This document shows positions 37,156 through 49,925 of a stretch of DNA of 64,000 bases, piece after piece. Source of the DNA: Shewanella sp. Isolate11. GTDB taxonomy: Bacteria; Pseudomonadota; Gammaproteobacteria; Enterobacterales; Shewanellaceae. The position numbers and the translations under genes are program-made. Position 1 is the first letter of the stretch. Each line of letters begins with the position of its first letter. Where the stretch lies: the NCBI RefSeq assembly GCF_022398315.1, contig NZ_JAKEVF010000002.1, forward strand, positions 719,279-783,278. The letters run 5' to 3'. Below the pieces are notes generated by a model. It was not told the DNA's origin, did no database searches, and saw nothing but the letters and a program-made list of their open reading frames with translations.

Positions 37156-39189
37156 ATGGCAACTTCACAACGTAAAATTCTCGTGACCAGCGCACTACCA
37201 TACGCTAATGGACCTATCCATTTAGGCCACATGCTAGAATATATCCAAACCGATATTTGGGCACGTTTTCAAAAACTTCGTGGTCACGAATGTCATTATA
37301 TCTGCGCCGACGATGCCCACGGCACGCCCATTATGTTAAAGGCACAGCAACTTGGCATCGAACCAGAGCAGATGATTGCCCAAGTACAAACTGAGCACCA
37401 ACAAGACTTCGCTGACTTTAATATTGAATTCGACAATTTCCATAGCACTCACAGTGAAGAAAACCGTCAACTTGCGAGCGAAATTTACCTCAAACTTCGG
37501 GATGGCGGCTATATCAAGTCGAAAACCATTTCTCAGTTATTCGACCCAGAAAAGTCGATGTTCCTACCTGATCGTTTCGTTAAAGGCACTTGCCCTAAAT
37601 GTAAGTCAGCGGATCAGTACGGTGACAACTGTGATAGTTGCGGCGCAACCTATAGCCCGACAGAACTTATCGACCCTAAATCGGCTGTATCGGGTGCGAC
37701 GCCGATAATGAAAGATACCGAGCACTTCTTCTTCGACCTTCCCGCTTTTGAAGATATGCTCAAAGAGTGGACCCGTTCAGGTTCACTGCAACAAGAGATG
37801 GCTAATAAACTCGGCGAGTGGTTCGAACAGGGACTACAACAGTGGGATATCACTCGTGATGCCCCCTACTTTGGCTTCGAGATCCCAGATGCTCCGGGTA
37901 AGTTTTTCTATGTGTGGCTAGATGCACCCATCGGTTACATGGGTTCATTTAAAAACCTATGTGATAAGCGTGATGATCTGAATTTTGACGATTTCTGGGC
38001 TAAAGACTCCACTGCCGAAGTGTATCATTTCATCGGTAAAGATATTGTCTACTTCCACAGTCTGTTCTGGCCAGCCATGCTCGAAGGCGCCGGTTTCCGT
38101 AAGCCGAACAGTGTCTATGCTCATGGTTATGTCACCGTTAATGGCGCCAAGATGTCTAAATCGAAAGGTACCTTCATTAAAGCTCGTACCTATCTAGATA
38201 ACTTAAACCCAGAATACCTACGTTATTATTACGCCGCTAAACTCAGTAGCCGTATCGATGACTTAGATTTGAACCTTGAAGATTTCGCTCAACGTGTTAA
38301 TTCAGACTTAGTCGGCAAACTGGTTAACCTTGCTTCTCGTACAGCAGGTTTTATCAGCAAACGTTTCGATGGCAAATTGGCGAAAGTTAAGGGTTCATCA
38401 TTAGCAGAAACCTTCCTTGCTAAGCAAGAGACCATTGCTGAATTTTACGAAACCCGTGAATTTGGTAAGGCGATGCGTGAAATTATGGCGCTAGCCGATA
38501 TTGCTAACGCCTATGTCGCCGATGCCGCACCTTGGCAACTGGTTAAACAAGAAGAGACACAAGAAGAAGCGCATCAAGTGTGCAGTAATGCCCTTAACTT
38601 GTTCCGTATCTTAGTCACTTACCTTAAGCCAGTACTGCCTCAGCTTGCGAAAGATGTTGAAGCCTTCCTACAACTCACTCTGACTTGGGATGATTTAGCT
38701 CTCGATTTATCTGGCCATGAAATCGCTCAATTCAAAGCATTGATGCAACGCGTTGAAATGAAGAATATCGAAGCGATCATCGAAGCTTCAACCGAAAACT
38801 TACAAGTGACAGAAACACCATCAGAGCAAGCTCAAAGCCAACTCGAACTCGATCCTATCAGTGAAGAGATCAGCTTCGATGATTTCGCTAAACTCGATTT
38901 ACGTATCGCACGTATCGCCAAGGCTGAGCACGTCCCCGAGGCCAACAAGTTACTTAAACTACAATTAGATTTAGGTGGTGAAACTAAACAGGTTTTCGCA
39001 GGCATCAAATCAGCTTATGCGCCAGAAGATCTTGAAGGTAAACTCACTGTGATGGTGGCCAACTTAGCACCACGTAAGATGCGTTTTGGTATGTCCGAAG
39101 GCATGGTGCTCGCTGCAGGTCCAGGCAAAAAAGATTTGTGGATCTTAGAGCCTCACGAAGGTGCTCAACCAGGTATGCGAGTTAAATAA
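37156..39189 (+). CDS. metG: methionyl-tRNA synthetase
   Basis: Charges elongator and initiator tRNA-Met. 677 residues. The class I HIGH motif appears as IHLGH at 21-25, and KMSKS is at 332-336. The zinc-knuckle cysteines are Cys146, Cys149, Cys159 and Cys162. A C-terminal tRNA-binding EMAP/Trbp111 dimer domain ([13 protein letters not shown] onwards, about 575-677) is present. It ends at a strong terminator. Confidence 0.97.
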   Translation: MATSQRKILVTSALPYANGPIHLGHMLEYIQTDIWARFQKLRGHECHYICADDAHGTPIMLKAQQLGIEPEQMIAQVQTEHQQDFADFNIEFDNFHSTHSEENRQLASEIYLKLRDGGYIKSKTISQLFDPEKSMFLPDRFVKGTCPKCKSADQYGDNCDSCGATYSPTELIDPKSAVSGATPIMKDTEHFFFDLPAFEDMLKEWTRSGSLQQEMANKLGEWFEQGLQQWDITRDAPYFGFEIPDAPGKFFYVWLDAPIGYMGSFKNLCDKRDDLNFDDFWAKDSTAEVYHFIGKDIVYFHSLFWPAMLEGAGFRKPNSVYAHGYVTVNGAKMSKSKGTFIKARTYLDNLNPEYLRYYYAAKLSSRIDDLDLNLEDFAQRVNSDLVGKLVNLASRTAGFISKRFDGKLAKVKGSSLAETFLAKQETIAEFYETREFGKAMREIMALADIANAYVADAAPWQLVKQEETQEEAHQVCSNALNLFRILVTYLKPVLPQLAKDVEAFLQLTLTWDDLALDLSGHEIAQFKALMQRVEMKNIEAIIEASTENLQVTETPSEQAQSQLELDPISEEISFDDFAKLDLRIARIAKAEHVPEANKLLKLQLDLGGETKQVFAGIKSAYAPEDLEGKLTVMVANLAPRKMRFGMSEGMVLAAGPGKKDLWILEPHEGAQPGMRVK

Positions 39190-39216
39190 CTTAACCGTTA
39201 ATTAATTCATTAAACG

Positions 39217-39241
39217 AAAAAGGCCCTTTAAGGGCCTTTTT
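39217..39241 (+). terminator. metG terminator
   Basis: AAAAGGCCCTT-AAGGGCCTTTTT perfect palindrome with flanking A- and T-runs. Confidence 0.85.
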
Positions 39242-39269
39242 GTTATCTATCATTTGATACTAGCTATGT

Positions 39270-39289
39270 TATATCAATCGATTGATATA
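39270..39289. repeat. 20-bp perfect palindrome before the NIF3-like stop codon
   Basis: TATATCAATCGATTGATATA, ending three bases short of the NIF3-like gene's stop codon. It has no T-run. It contains ATCAAT/ATTGAT, recalling the ends of the repeat family in this window, so it may be two repeat ends fused head to head. Confidence 0.4.
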
Positions 39290-39292
39290 GCG

Positions 39293-40045
39293 TTAAACCG
39301 GATTGTCGATATCAACAAAATGGTGAGTCACACCAAACTTCTCGACTAAATGCTCACCCAATGCCTGAATACCAAATCGCTCTGTCGCATGATGGCCTGC
39401 GGCAAAATAATGAATATTTTGCTCAACAGCGCTATGGAAAGTACGCTCAGAAACTTCACCACTTATAAAGGCATCTGCACCAAGTTCTGCAGCAATATCG
39501 ATATAATCTTGAGCCCCACCACTACACCAAGCTAAATGATGAATGGGCTTATCGTTACTGCCAATATGCAGTGCTTTACGTCCCAGCACTTTAACCAATA
39601 AGGCATTAAAGTCATCCACAGACATAGGAGCATCTAAATGACCTTGCCACACCAATGCTTGAGGGGAAGATGCAACAGCTTCCGCATCGATAAGACCAAG
39701 CTTTCGCGCAAGTTCAGCGTTATTGCCAAGCATTAGATGTCCATCGAGAGGCAGATGATAACCGTAAAGGTTGATGTCATTATTTATCAATGATTTGATC
39801 CGCTGATATTTCATGCCGGTGAGCACTGCTGTCTCACCTTTCCAGAAAAAACCATGATGTACCAATAAGGCATCAGCATTAAGCTCCACAGCTCTGTCAA
39901 TCAGTGCCTGGCATGCTGTAACCCCTGTCACTATGGTGTTGATTTGATCGCAACCTTGCACTTGTAAGCCGTTAGGGGCGTAATCTTTATAATTTGATAC
40001 TTGCAAAAACTCAGCGAGATATTGCGTTAAATCTGAGCGATTCAT
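39293..40045 (-). CDS. NIF3-like dinuclear metal protein (YbgI/GTP cyclohydrolase I type 2 family)
   Basis: 250 residues. Conserved metal ligands are visible in LLVHHGFFW (His63-64 region), DGHLMLGNNA (Asp near 101) and AAGHHATERFGIQ near the C-terminus. The family is nearly universal and forms hexamer toroids; the biochemical function is disputed. No neighbour suggests a pathway. Confidence 0.9.
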   Translation of the reverse strand: MNRSDLTQYLAEFLQVSNYKDYAPNGLQVQGCDQINTIVTGVTACQALIDRAVELNADALLVHHGFFWKGETAVLTGMKYQRIKSLINNDINLYGYHLPLDGHLMLGNNAELARKLGLIDAEAVASSPQALVWQGHLDAPMSVDDFNALLVKVLGRKALHIGSNDKPIHHLAWCSGGAQDYIDIAAELGADAFISGEVSERTFHSAVEQNIHYFAAGHHATERFGIQALGEHLVEKFGVTHHFVDIDNPV

Positions 40046-40168
40046 GGCGACTCCTAAAAATCCCTTAATTACCAGACATTAAAATGCCAATGATGAGCAA
40101 TAAATATTGCGCTAGTGTAGCCAAAATTGGCAATTACTTCATAGAAATAGGCCGAAATTCGGTGAAAA

Positions 40169-40197
40169 TTGGACTTTTTTACCCTTTAAACTATAAA
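40169..40197 (+). promoter_or_regulatory. promoter of the H1-tail protein gene
   Basis: TTGGAC, a 17-base spacer and TATAAA, ending 49 bases before the ATG at 40246. Near-consensus, so high expression is plausible. Confidence 0.65.
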
Positions 40198-40245
40198 ATT
40201 AGTGCAAACCTTCAATTACACATTAAAAATAAATAGGTTAAAACT

Positions 40246-40602
40246 ATGTCAAATTTGACTAAAGAAGAGGTAATTAGCGCGTTAGAATCTGCACTAACAA
40301 AGGCGCAAGGGAAAACGGTAACTATCGAGCAAAAAGGTAGTTGGTACAAAATCGATGGCGGTAAATCTCTTCGTTTTAGCGAGATTGAGGCTATGTTAGC
40401 TGAGCAAGGCGGCACTGTAGCAGCGACTACTGAAAAGCAGCCTGCAGAAAAGAAAGCGCCTGCAGCTAAAAAAGCACCAGCCAAAGCTGCACCGAAGAAA
40501 GCTGCGGCTAAACCAGCAGCGAAAAGCGGTTCTGGTATGACGCCAAAAGAACTTTGGCGCGCTAAATTAGCAGGTAAAGGTCAGCTTCCTCGCGGATTCT
40601 AA
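40246..40602 (+). CDS. small basic protein with histone-H1-like Lys/Ala/Pro linker
   Basis: 118 residues. Residues 1-55 form a compact mixed domain (TKEEVISALESAL...IEQKGSWYKIDGG...FSEIEAMLAEQGG). Residues 66-95 are a low-complexity KAPAAKKAPAKAAPKKAAAK-type tail like histone H1 and bacterial HU/AlgR3-type extensions. A short C-terminal motif SGMTPKELWRAKLAGKGQLPRGF ends the protein. I do not recognise the N-terminal domain. DNA or RNA binding is likely from charge, but it is inference. The gene has a strong promoter and its own terminator. Confidence 0.82.
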   Translation: MSNLTKEEVISALESALTKAQGKTVTIEQKGSWYKIDGGKSLRFSEIEAMLAEQGGTVAATTEKQPAEKKAPAAKKAPAKAAPKKAAAKPAAKSGSGMTPKELWRAKLAGKGQLPRGF

Positions 40603-40616
40603 TCTCTACAATCCAT

Positions 40617-40650
40617 AACAAAAAAGGAGCCTCGGCTCCTTTTTTGTTAT
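40617..40650 (+). terminator. terminator of the H1-tail protein gene
   Basis: AAAAAAGGAGC-ctcg-GCTCCTTTTTT, 15 bases after the stop. Confidence 0.85.
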
Positions 40651-40670
40651 CTGTTTATGGCAGCTCGATT

Positions 40671-40729
40671 ATACCAATCAGTCTAAGAAAGCGATCTATT
40701 CAGCGACACATCTTTATATTGATTGGTAT
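40671..40729. mobile_element. short (59-bp) MITE-like element
   Basis: Starts ATACCAATCAGTCTAAGAAA and ends ATTGATTGGTAT. It equals the left 35 and right 25 or so bases of the long element at 5938-6193 with the middle missing. Its right end abuts the stop codon (40729-40731) of the next gene. Confidence 0.65.
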
Positions 40730-41220
40730 TACATCGCAAGGTCGACTCTAACGCTGCCCTTTAAATAAATCACACGCACTTGATCTCCAGTATTAAACAC
40801 CATAGCGGGATCGAAATCTTGTAACACCATCACTTGTTCGCCACTATCGAAGGTGATCAATAGTTCAACCAATTTGAGTTGCTGCAGATAATCTCGGCTA
40901 TAATGACTACCCGCGCCGGCACCAAGCAATGCCCCTAAAACGGTTGCTACATCTCGACCACTACCACCACCGAACTGATGGCCAATCACACCACCGAGTA
41001 GCGCACCGCCAAACATCTTCCAGCCACGGTGTTGATCTTCAACCAGCTGACTTTGACTAATATTACGCACCGAATTCACATAGCCATAAACAACTTTTTC
41101 AACAGGTACAGCCTTATTACGCTCATAAGCGGCATTGACTACAGATGGAATACCTGCAAAACAGCTGGCAACAAAAATCAGACTGATAAAGCGAAAGAAG
41201 TGGACTCTAGGTTTCAACAT
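40729..41220 (-). CDS. glycine-zipper envelope protein (SlyB/Rick_17kDa-like)
   Basis: 163 residues. The N-terminal signal has a basic start and a hydrophobic core. Two cleavage readings exist: a lipobox-like VASC at Cys20, or a signal peptidase I site after VVNA at 31. Residues 67-105 form the Gly-zipper (GWKMFGGALLGGVIGHQFGGG, GALLGAGAGSHYSRD). The C-terminal part is a small beta domain that may bind peptidoglycan or stay periplasmic. The family affects outer-membrane integrity. It is divergent from aat. Confidence 0.82.
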   Translation of the reverse strand: MLKPRVHFFRFISLIFVASCFAGIPSVVNAAYERNKAVPVEKVVYGYVNSVRNISQSQLVEDQHRGWKMFGGALLGGVIGHQFGGGSGRDVATVLGALLGAGAGSHYSRDYLQQLKLVELLITFDSGEQVMVLQDFDPAMVFNTGDQVRVIYLKGSVRVDLAM

Positions 41221-41272
41221 AGCTATTTTTCCGCTAACTTATAAAGAGGCTATCAACTAATTTTACTCAATT

Positions 41273-41983
41273 GTGAACTCACTGTCCTACTTAAATAATG
41301 AATTGGCGAAGTTTCCTTCACCAGAGTATGCCCTCACCGATCCAAACGGACTATTGGCTATTGGCGGTGATCTTCATCCCAAGCGATTATTAAGCGCATA
41401 TTACGACGGTATTTTCCCTTGGTTTAATGAGAATGACCCTATACTCTGGTGGTCTCCCGATCCCCGTGCCGTTTTTGTCCCCGGCACCATGAAAATTAGC
41501 CGCAGCCTAAAGCGTCACATTAACAAGTCTCAATGGCGTTTCAGTGTCAATCGCGCATTTAATCGGGTGATAGAAAGTTGTGCTCAAAGCCGTCAAGGCA
41601 AAGAAGGTACTTGGATCACTGCTGAAATCCAACACGCCTATAAAGCCCTGCATAGGCAAGGTAAAGCACACTCCATTGAGGTTTGGGAAAATGAACAGCT
41701 TGTCGGGGGACTCTATGGTATTGCCGTGGGCCAAGTATTTTGTGGTGAATCCATGTTTCATTACAAAACCAACGCCTCTAAAGCCGCAATGATGATGTTG
41801 CATCAACATCTACTGAATCACAAGTTCAGGCTTATCGATGCCCAAGTAATGAATCCGCACCTTGAATCTCTCGGCGCAAAAGCACTAAAACGTAGTGATT
41901 TTATTAACCTGCTAAAACGCTTTAGAGATATCGAAGTGGCAAGTGACACTTGGCATTGCAACGAGGTTTTCCTTGAACTCTAA
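41273..41983 (+). CDS. aat: leucyl/phenylalanyl-tRNA--protein transferase
   Basis: Adds Leu or Phe to N-terminal Arg or Lys of proteins, marking them for ClpS-ClpAP. 236 residues from a GTG start at 41273. Family motifs are [40 protein letters not shown] and [16 protein letters not shown]. It overlaps bpt by about 11 bases, and clpA/clpS are within 5 kb, so the N-degron genes are grouped. Confidence 0.96.
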   Translation: MNSLSYLNNELAKFPSPEYALTDPNGLLAIGGDLHPKRLLSAYYDGIFPWFNENDPILWWSPDPRAVFVPGTMKISRSLKRHINKSQWRFSVNRAFNRVIESCAQSRQGKEGTWITAEIQHAYKALHRQGKAHSIEVWENEQLVGGLYGIAVGQVFCGESMFHYKTNASKAAMMMLHQHLLNHKFRLIDAQVMNPHLESLGAKALKRSDFINLLKRFRDIEVASDTWHCNEVFLEL

Positions 41984-42677
41984 ATCAGACACCATTCAAG
42001 TAGGCATGACCAACACGTTTGCCTGTAGTTATCTACCAGAGCAAAATGAACAGTTGCTGGTGCTGCAAGAAAACATCCTTAACGTCGAACTGTATGAGCA
42101 GTTGATCTCATTGGGGTTTCGTCGTAGCGGCGATACCTTGTATAAACCCCATTGCCCTATGTGCAGTGCCTGTCAGCCCATCAGAATTCCGGTTAAAGAC
42201 TTTATCCCTTCCAGGCGACAAAAACGCACGCTAAAAAACAACAGAGACCTTAGTTGGTCAATTGTGAATAGCACCACAGATGAACATTACCAGCTTTACC
42301 AAGAGTATATTGCCAAACGACATTATGACGGCCCAATGTATCCACCCTCTCGACAACAATATGATCATTTTCTCCATTGCAACTGGCTTAAACCACAACT
42401 GATTGAACTGAGAGAAAATGGTAGATTAATTGGTGTCGCGGTAACCGACATGCTACCCAATAGCCTATCGGCTATTTACAGTTTTTTTGCACCCGAGGAA
42501 CACAAGCGCTCCATGGGTAGCTTAATGATCTTAATCCAATGCCGTATTGCGAAACTATTGGCAAAAGAATTTGTTTATTTAGGCTATCAAATAAACGAGT
42601 CTAGAAAAATGAATTACAAAACCAATTACCAGCCTTACCAAATTCTTACCCAGCAAGGCTGGCAACAGAGCGAATAA
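41973..42677 (+). CDS. bpt: aspartate/glutamate leucyltransferase (Bpt)
   Basis: Transfers Leu to N-terminal Asp or Glu, widening the N-degron range. The N-terminal Cys cluster [14 protein letters not shown] and the [10 protein letters not shown] motif are typical of the Ate1/Bpt family; prokaryotic members of this length are leucyltransferases. I prefer the TTG at 41973, six bases after GAGG, which overlaps the aat end; an in-frame GTG at 41943 is the alternative. About 234 residues. Confidence 0.9.
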   Translation: MNSKSDTIQVGMTNTFACSYLPEQNEQLLVLQENILNVELYEQLISLGFRRSGDTLYKPHCPMCSACQPIRIPVKDFIPSRRQKRTLKNNRDLSWSIVNSTTDEHYQLYQEYIAKRHYDGPMYPPSRQQYDHFLHCNWLKPQLIELRENGRLIGVAVTDMLPNSLSAIYSFFAPEEHKRSMGSLMILIQCRIAKLLAKEFVYLGYQINESRKMNYKTNYQPYQILTQQGWQQSE

Positions 42678-42803
42678 GCTAAACAAATAGCGATTACGAA
42701 CACATCTCCTTAGTGCGCTATCACGACATCCCTCTTTACAGCACGGCCGTTTTGCGGCATGATACGCCCGTTTTTAATATTTGAAGGCTAACAGGATAAC
42801 TGA

Positions 42804-43025
<222 letters not shown>

Positions 43026-43048
43026 AGAGTTAGCTAACGATTTAAATA

Positions 43049-43075
43049 AAAAACCGGCCAATGCCGGTTTTTTTG
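43049..43075 (+). terminator. infA terminator
   Basis: AAACCGGC-caat-GCCGGTTT followed by a long T-run. Confidence 0.88.
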
Positions 43076-43111
43076 TACTCTGAAAAATCTAATTGAAAAA
43101 GATACCCCAAG

Positions 43112-43291
43112 TAATACCAATCAAAGTAAATGAGTGATCAGCCCGTTTGTAACAGAAAAGGGCGCAGGAAAAATTGTCGAGAACAAGGCGTAAATTGCAG
43201 TCACTAGTTATTCTAATAACAAAATTTACAACACGGTTATCGGCGATTTTAACTAGCAAGAACGATCAGATAATTACTGAGATTGGTATTA
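43112..43291. mobile_element. 180-bp MITE-like element, second subfamily
   Basis: Left end TAATACCAATCAAAGTAA...TGATC and right end GATCAG...TTACTGAGATTGGTATTA are imperfect inverted repeats of about 28 bases. The interior differs from the 5938-6193 element, so it is a separate subfamily with the same outer bases. No coding capacity. It lies between infA and clpA. Confidence 0.65.
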
Positions 43292-43293
43292 TT

Positions 43294-43405
43294 ATCCCAA
43301 TCAGTCTAAGAAAGTGATCTACTCAGCGTATTTTTAGCAATGAACTCAAAGGGAATGCATGATGAAATGGTTATTCCCTTATGAGGCCATTCAACGCTAT
43401 TTAGG
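43294..43405. mobile_element. truncated copy of the long MITE, abutting the previous element
   Basis: ATCCCAATCAGTCTAAGAAAGTGATC then TACTCAGCG and a stretch that parallels 5963-6045 (GGTTATTCC...GAGGCCATTCAAC). The right end is missing. It sits two bases after the 180-bp element, so insertions are nested or tandem here. Confidence 0.6.
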
Positions 43406-43420
43406 ACGGGGCAGAAGCCA

Positions 43421-43446
43421 CAAAAAAGGCTGCAATTGCAGCCTGT
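43421..43446 (-). terminator. clpA terminator
   Basis: Minus strand AGGCTGCAATTGCAGCCT followed by T-run, 18 bases after the clpA stop. Confidence 0.85.
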
Positions 43447-43461
43447 TAATTTACCCTGTGA

Positions 43462-45717
43462 CTAACTTGTCACTTTTTCAGGGCGTTCAACATTAATGGT
43501 AATTTTATCACCTTCGGCATCGACGTGAGCCGTACCGCCCTTCTCTAGCTTACCAAATAAGATTTCATCGGCTAGCGGCCGCTTGATAAGCTCAGTCACA
43601 ACACGTGCCATTGGACGTGCGCCCATCGCCTTATCGTACCCCTTCTCTGCAAGCAAGGTTCTGGCTTCATCACTCACATCAAGCACTACGGCCTTATCGT
43701 CCAACTGCGCCTGTAATTCAACCAAGAACTTGTCGACCACTTTAGCAATCACTGTCATATCGAGGTGATTGAACCAAATGATCTCATCAAGACGGTTTCT
43801 GAATTCAGGAGAGAACACACGGTTGATTTCCGACAGCGCATCTTGACTATGATCTTGCTGCTTAAAACCAATCGATTTACGCACCGTCTCTTGCACACCC
43901 GCATTGGTAGTCATCACCAAAGTCACATGTCTAAAGTCGGCTTTACGGCCATTGTTATCTGTTAATGTACCGTGATCCATTACCTGCAACAGCAAGTTGT
44001 ACACATCGGGATGGGCTTTCTCAATTTCATCGAGCAGCACCACACAATGTGGATTTTTGATCACAGCGTCGGTTAACAAACCACCTTGGTCGTAGCCAAC
44101 ATAACCTGGAGGCGCACCGATAAGACGTGATACCGTATGGCTCTCCATGTATTCGGACATATCAAACCGAACCAAATTTAACCCTAGGCACGAAGCTAAC
44201 TGGCTGGTCACCTCAGTTTTACCAACACCCGTAGGGCCTGCAAACAAGAAACTCCCCACCGGCTTAGCATCACCGCTCAAACCACTGCGAGATAAGCGTA
44301 TCGCCGAGCTAAGGGCCTCGATAGCTTTATCTTGACCAAAGACCACCATCTTCAGATTACGCTCAAGATTCTTCAGCATATCTTTATCGGTGGCAGACAC
44401 GGTTTTCTCTGGAATACGTGCCATCTTGGCAATAATCGCCTCAATTTCACTCTGACCAATGGTTTTTTTACGTTTACTCGCCGGTAGCATCGCCATTCTC
44501 GCCCCAGCCTCATCGATAACATCGATAGCTTTATCGGGAAGATGGCGGTCATTAATATGCTTATCCGACAATTTGGCTGCCACACCAAGCGCAGCTAAGG
44601 TATAACGCACGCCATGATGCTCTTCATATTTTGACTTCAAGCCTTGCAAAATTTTAGTCGTTTCGGCAACCGAAGGCTCATTAACATCAATCTTTTGAAA
44701 GCGTCTTGCTAAGGCACGGTCTTTTTCAAAAATGCTTTGGTATTCTTGGAAAGTGGTTGAGCCCATACAACGTAAATTACCACTCGATAACAATGGCTTA
44801 AGCAGATTAGATGCATCCATCACCCCACCAGATGCAGCCCCAGCCCCAATGATGGTATGGATCTCATCAATAAATAAAATGGCATGCTTATCTTTAGCTA
44901 ACTCTTTTAGCAGGCTTTTGAAACGCTTTTCAAAGTCACCACGGTATTTAGTGCCCGCCAGTAGCGCGCCTAAATCGAGTGAATAAACCGTAGCGGTTTC
45001 CATCACCTCTGGCACTTCTTCGTTGACGATGCGATAAGCCAAGCCTTCAGCGATAGCCGTTTTACCTACACCAGCTTCACCGACTAATAAAGGGTTGTTT
45101 TTACGACGACGACAGAGGATCTGTATCGCACGCTCAATTTCATCGCTGCGGCCAATCAATGGGTCAATATTGCCATTGCGGGCTTCTTCATTCAGATTCG
45201 AAGTAAATTGCGATAGCTTACTACGCTCCTCAGCCTCACTATTATCCTCTATCTGCTCAGTCTCTTGCGCTTCATCAATCTCGTCTCTGCCCACTCCGTG
45301 AGAAATATAATTAACGATATCTAAGCGGGTGATCTCGCCATTACGCAGCAAATAAACCGCTTGTGATTCTTGCTCACTAAAAATAGCCACCAGCACATTG
45401 GCGCCAGTCACTTCATTGCGACCGGAAGATTGCACATGAAACACTGCCCGCTGCAGTACGCGCTGAAAGCCTAAGGTAGGTTGGGTCTCTCGCTCATCAT
45501 TAGGATCGCTAATAATCGGTGTGGTCTGCTCAATAAAACTCGCCACATCTTGACGAAGTCTATCGAGATTAGCCCCACAAGCGAGTAATGCCTCTTGCGC
45601 TGCTGGATTATCAATTAACGCTAATAGCAGATGCTCAACGGTCATATACTCATGGCGAGCGTCTCTGGCTTGTTGAAATGCCAGATTTAAGGTGACCTCT
45701 AGATCTTTATTTAACAT
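43462..45717 (-). CDS. clpA: ATP-dependent Clp protease unfoldase ClpA
   Basis: Hexameric AAA+ unfoldase that feeds ClpP. 751 residues from the ATG at 45715-45717 ([10 protein letters not shown]), which follows AGGGGG; an earlier in-frame start lacks a site. The Clp N-terminal double repeat occupies 1-145, the first Walker A GEAGVGKT 213-220 and the second GPTGVGKT 494-501. The IGF loop for ClpP docking appears as SIGFKQQ. It lies 34 bases after clpS, so the two are co-transcribed. Confidence 0.97.
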   Translation of the reverse strand: MLNKDLEVTLNLAFQQARDARHEYMTVEHLLLALIDNPAAQEALLACGANLDRLRQDVASFIEQTTPIISDPNDERETQPTLGFQRVLQRAVFHVQSSGRNEVTGANVLVAIFSEQESQAVYLLRNGEITRLDIVNYISHGVGRDEIDEAQETEQIEDNSEAEERSKLSQFTSNLNEEARNGNIDPLIGRSDEIERAIQILCRRRKNNPLLVGEAGVGKTAIAEGLAYRIVNEEVPEVMETATVYSLDLGALLAGTKYRGDFEKRFKSLLKELAKDKHAILFIDEIHTIIGAGAASGGVMDASNLLKPLLSSGNLRCMGSTTFQEYQSIFEKDRALARRFQKIDVNEPSVAETTKILQGLKSKYEEHHGVRYTLAALGVAAKLSDKHINDRHLPDKAIDVIDEAGARMAMLPASKRKKTIGQSEIEAIIAKMARIPEKTVSATDKDMLKNLERNLKMVVFGQDKAIEALSSAIRLSRSGLSGDAKPVGSFLFAGPTGVGKTEVTSQLASCLGLNLVRFDMSEYMESHTVSRLIGAPPGYVGYDQGGLLTDAVIKNPHCVVLLDEIEKAHPDVYNLLLQVMDHGTLTDNNGRKADFRHVTLVMTTNAGVQETVRKSIGFKQQDHSQDALSEINRVFSPEFRNRLDEIIWFNHLDMTVIAKVVDKFLVELQAQLDDKAVVLDVSDEARTLLAEKGYDKAMGARPMARVVTELIKRPLADEILFGKLEKGGTAHVDAEGDKITINVERPEKVTS

Positions 45718-45751
45718 AGCACCCCCTAAATTAATCACTACATGTTGAGAT

Positions 45752-46060
45752 TCAGGCTTTCTCTAAAGAACACAGTAACGGATGTTGGTTTTGTCTTGCA
45801 AATTGATTTACCTGAGCAACCTTGGTTTCAGCAATACCAAAAGGAAAAATACCACAGACTCCTTTGCCTTTATGATGGATCGCTAACATGATATCTGTCG
45901 CTTCTTGCTCATTTTTTTTGAAAAAAAGTTGTAATACCTCAATGACAAAATCCATTGGGGTGTAGTCATCGTTGTTTAAAATTACTTTATACATTGAAGG
46001 CGGAGCGATCTCTGATTCAACTCTTTCTTCAACACGTTCTATATTGCCTGTTTTGCCCAT
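45752..46060 (-). CDS. clpS: ClpS adaptor of the N-degron pathway
   Basis: 102 residues. It binds N-terminal Leu, Phe, Trp and Tyr and hands substrates to ClpA. The core [18 protein letters not shown], the HHKGKGVCG motif and the hydrophobic pocket residues are all visible. The flexible N-terminal tail (1-22) that engages ClpA is present. It leads the clpSA operon, divergent from cspD. Confidence 0.96.
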   Translation of the reverse strand: MGKTGNIERVEERVESEIAPPSMYKVILNNDDYTPMDFVIEVLQLFFKKNEQEATDIMLAIHHKGKGVCGIFPFGIAETKVAQVNQFARQNQHPLLCSLEKA

Positions 46061-46225
46061 CTTTAAATATTAGCCTCTAGTTTTGGCTTCTACCAAATGT
46101 TGATTTTTCTCTTTATCCAAACATACCAGTCAGGGGTTCAATAACGCAATTGATCATATTTTTTATCAAAAATGTTGCCGCATTGTTAAGTTACGCTTGA
46201 CATCCACTTTTACTGGTTACATTCT

Positions 46226-46286
46226 GTTTACTGAGTGGTGAATTATCCCAGTCAGTTTAGTTTTACTATCTTACTGGTCAGTAAAC
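46226..46286 (+). promoter_or_regulatory. long-range hairpin in the cspD leader
   Basis: GTTTACTGA at 46226-46234 and its exact complement TCAGTAAAC at 46278-46286 can fold the leader just before the AAGGA ribosome site. TTGACA at about 46197 suggests the promoter lies immediately upstream. Temperature- or growth-phase control is speculation. Confidence 0.4.
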
Positions 46287-46305
46287 AACAGAAGGAAGTG
46301 GAAGT

Positions 46306-46512
46306 ATGGCAAACGGAACTGTTAAATGGTTCAACAACGCCAAAGGATTCGGGTTTATCTGCCCTGAAGCTGGTGGTGAAGACGTTTTCGCACATTATTC
46401 TACCATTGAAATGGAAGGCTATCGAACTCTAAAAGCAGGCCAACCAGTTCAATTTGAAGTAGAAGAAGGGCCAAAAGGGATGCACGCGTCAGCGATATCT
46501 CCTACAAAATAG
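46306..46512 (+). CDS. cspD: cold-shock-domain protein CspD
   Basis: 68 residues, single OB fold with RNP1 KGFGFI and RNP2 VFAHY. The sequence resembles E. coli CspD (GTVKWFNNAKGFGFICPE and GYRTLKAGQ) more than CspA. E. coli CspD is induced in stationary phase and inhibits replication. As in E. coli it is divergent from clpS, which supports the ortholog call. Confidence 0.93.
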   Translation: MANGTVKWFNNAKGFGFICPEAGGEDVFAHYSTIEMEGYRTLKAGQPVQFEVEEGPKGMHASAISPTK

Positions 46513-46524
46513 TAGGCGTGAAAA

Positions 46525-46557
46525 CAAAAAAGGCAGGGTTTCCCCTGCCTTTTTTAT
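46525..46557. terminator. bidirectional terminator, cspD / icd
   Basis: GGCAGGG-tttc-CCCTGCC with A-run before and T-run after. Confidence 0.85.
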
Positions 46558-46572
46558 TGGCTGATATTCATC

Positions 46573-46604
46573 GGAAACGGAGCAAGTAAACTCTCTCCGT
46601 TTCC
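46573..46604 (-). repeat. 10-bp stem-loop at the 3' end of the icd message
   Basis: GGAAACGGAG, 12 bases, CTCCGTTTCC, perfect arms, eight bases after the icd stop. No T-run, so it is probably a stability or processing hairpin ahead of the shared terminator. Confidence 0.5.
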
Positions 46605-46611
46605 AACTTCA

Positions 46612-49155
<2,544 letters not shown>

Positions 49156-49887
49156 ATGACCTTAGAAACTGGCCTTGTGAGCGTATCGAAACCTAAAAAA
49201 TCAACCTCATATTCCCGTCCTGCTGCAGCGACTCATCGTAGCAAGAGTTCGAAAACCCAATCACAGGGTAATCCCAAACACTCAGCTCGTCGTCCTGCAA
49301 GAAAAACCACAAAGCCACGAGCAGAAAAGCCCATCATTGTCTTGTTTAATAAACCTTTTGATGTGCTATGTCAGTTCACCGATGAACAAGGTAGACAAAC
49401 CTTAAAAGACTTTATTCCAATCAAAGATGTTTATGCCGCAGGCCGTTTAGACCGCGACAGTGAAGGTTTACTCTTATTAACCAACGACGGTCAATTACAA
49501 GCAAAAATAACCCAGCCAAACAAAAAAACCTTTAAAACTTACTGGGTGCAAGTTGAAGGTCAGCCGAGTGAATCCGCTTTAGCCTCACTACGCCAAGGCA
49601 TTGAGTTAAAAGATGGTTTTACCTTACCTGCCAAAGTTGAAATTATCGAATCGCCTGTAATTTGGCCAAGAAATCCGCCGATACGAGAGCGACAAAATAT
49701 CCCAACCACCTGGCTACAAATTGAAATTTGTGAAGGGCGTAATCGCCAGGTACGTCGAATGACTGCTCATGTGGGTTACCCAACACTCAGATTAATTCGT
49801 TATAAAATAGGACAATGGAGCCTAGATGATATTGCCAATGGCGAATATCGGGTGGTTTCAGATAAGTCATCCACTGCAAATTTTTGA
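49156..49887 (+). CDS. rluE: 23S rRNA pseudouridine synthase RluE
   Basis: Makes pseudouridine 2457 of 23S rRNA in E. coli. 243 residues. A basic, Ser/Thr/Arg-rich N-terminal extension (1-52) precedes the catalytic domain, which shows [13 protein letters not shown], the [13 protein letters not shown] motif with the catalytic Asp, and [10 protein letters not shown]. The start is uncertain: neither the ATG at 49156 nor a GTG at 49177 has a ribosome site. It leads the rluE-nudJ-mnmA-hflD-purB run. Confidence 0.92.
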   Translation: MTLETGLVSVSKPKKSTSYSRPAAATHRSKSSKTQSQGNPKHSARRPARKTTKPRAEKPIIVLFNKPFDVLCQFTDEQGRQTLKDFIPIKDVYAAGRLDRDSEGLLLLTNDGQLQAKITQPNKKTFKTYWVQVEGQPSESALASLRQGIELKDGFTLPAKVEIIESPVIWPRNPPIRERQNIPTTWLQIEICEGRNRQVRRMTAHVGYPTLRLIRYKIGQWSLDDIANGEYRVVSDKSSTANF

Positions 49888-49925
49888 GCAATAAATTTGG
49901 TGGTTCACAGCCTTAAGGAACCAAT

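Noticed and set aside
43112..43405. CRISPR-like array
   Set aside because: Only two adjacent inverted-repeat elements with unlike interiors; no regular direct repeats or spacers.
43026..43461. tRNA gene between infA and clpA (serW in E. coli)
   Set aside because: I looked for a cloverleaf and a GTTCGA-type T-loop; only repeat elements and two terminators are present.
46235..46432. Plus-strand frame overlapping cspD
   Set aside because: Out of frame with the obvious cold-shock protein and lacks a ribosome site.
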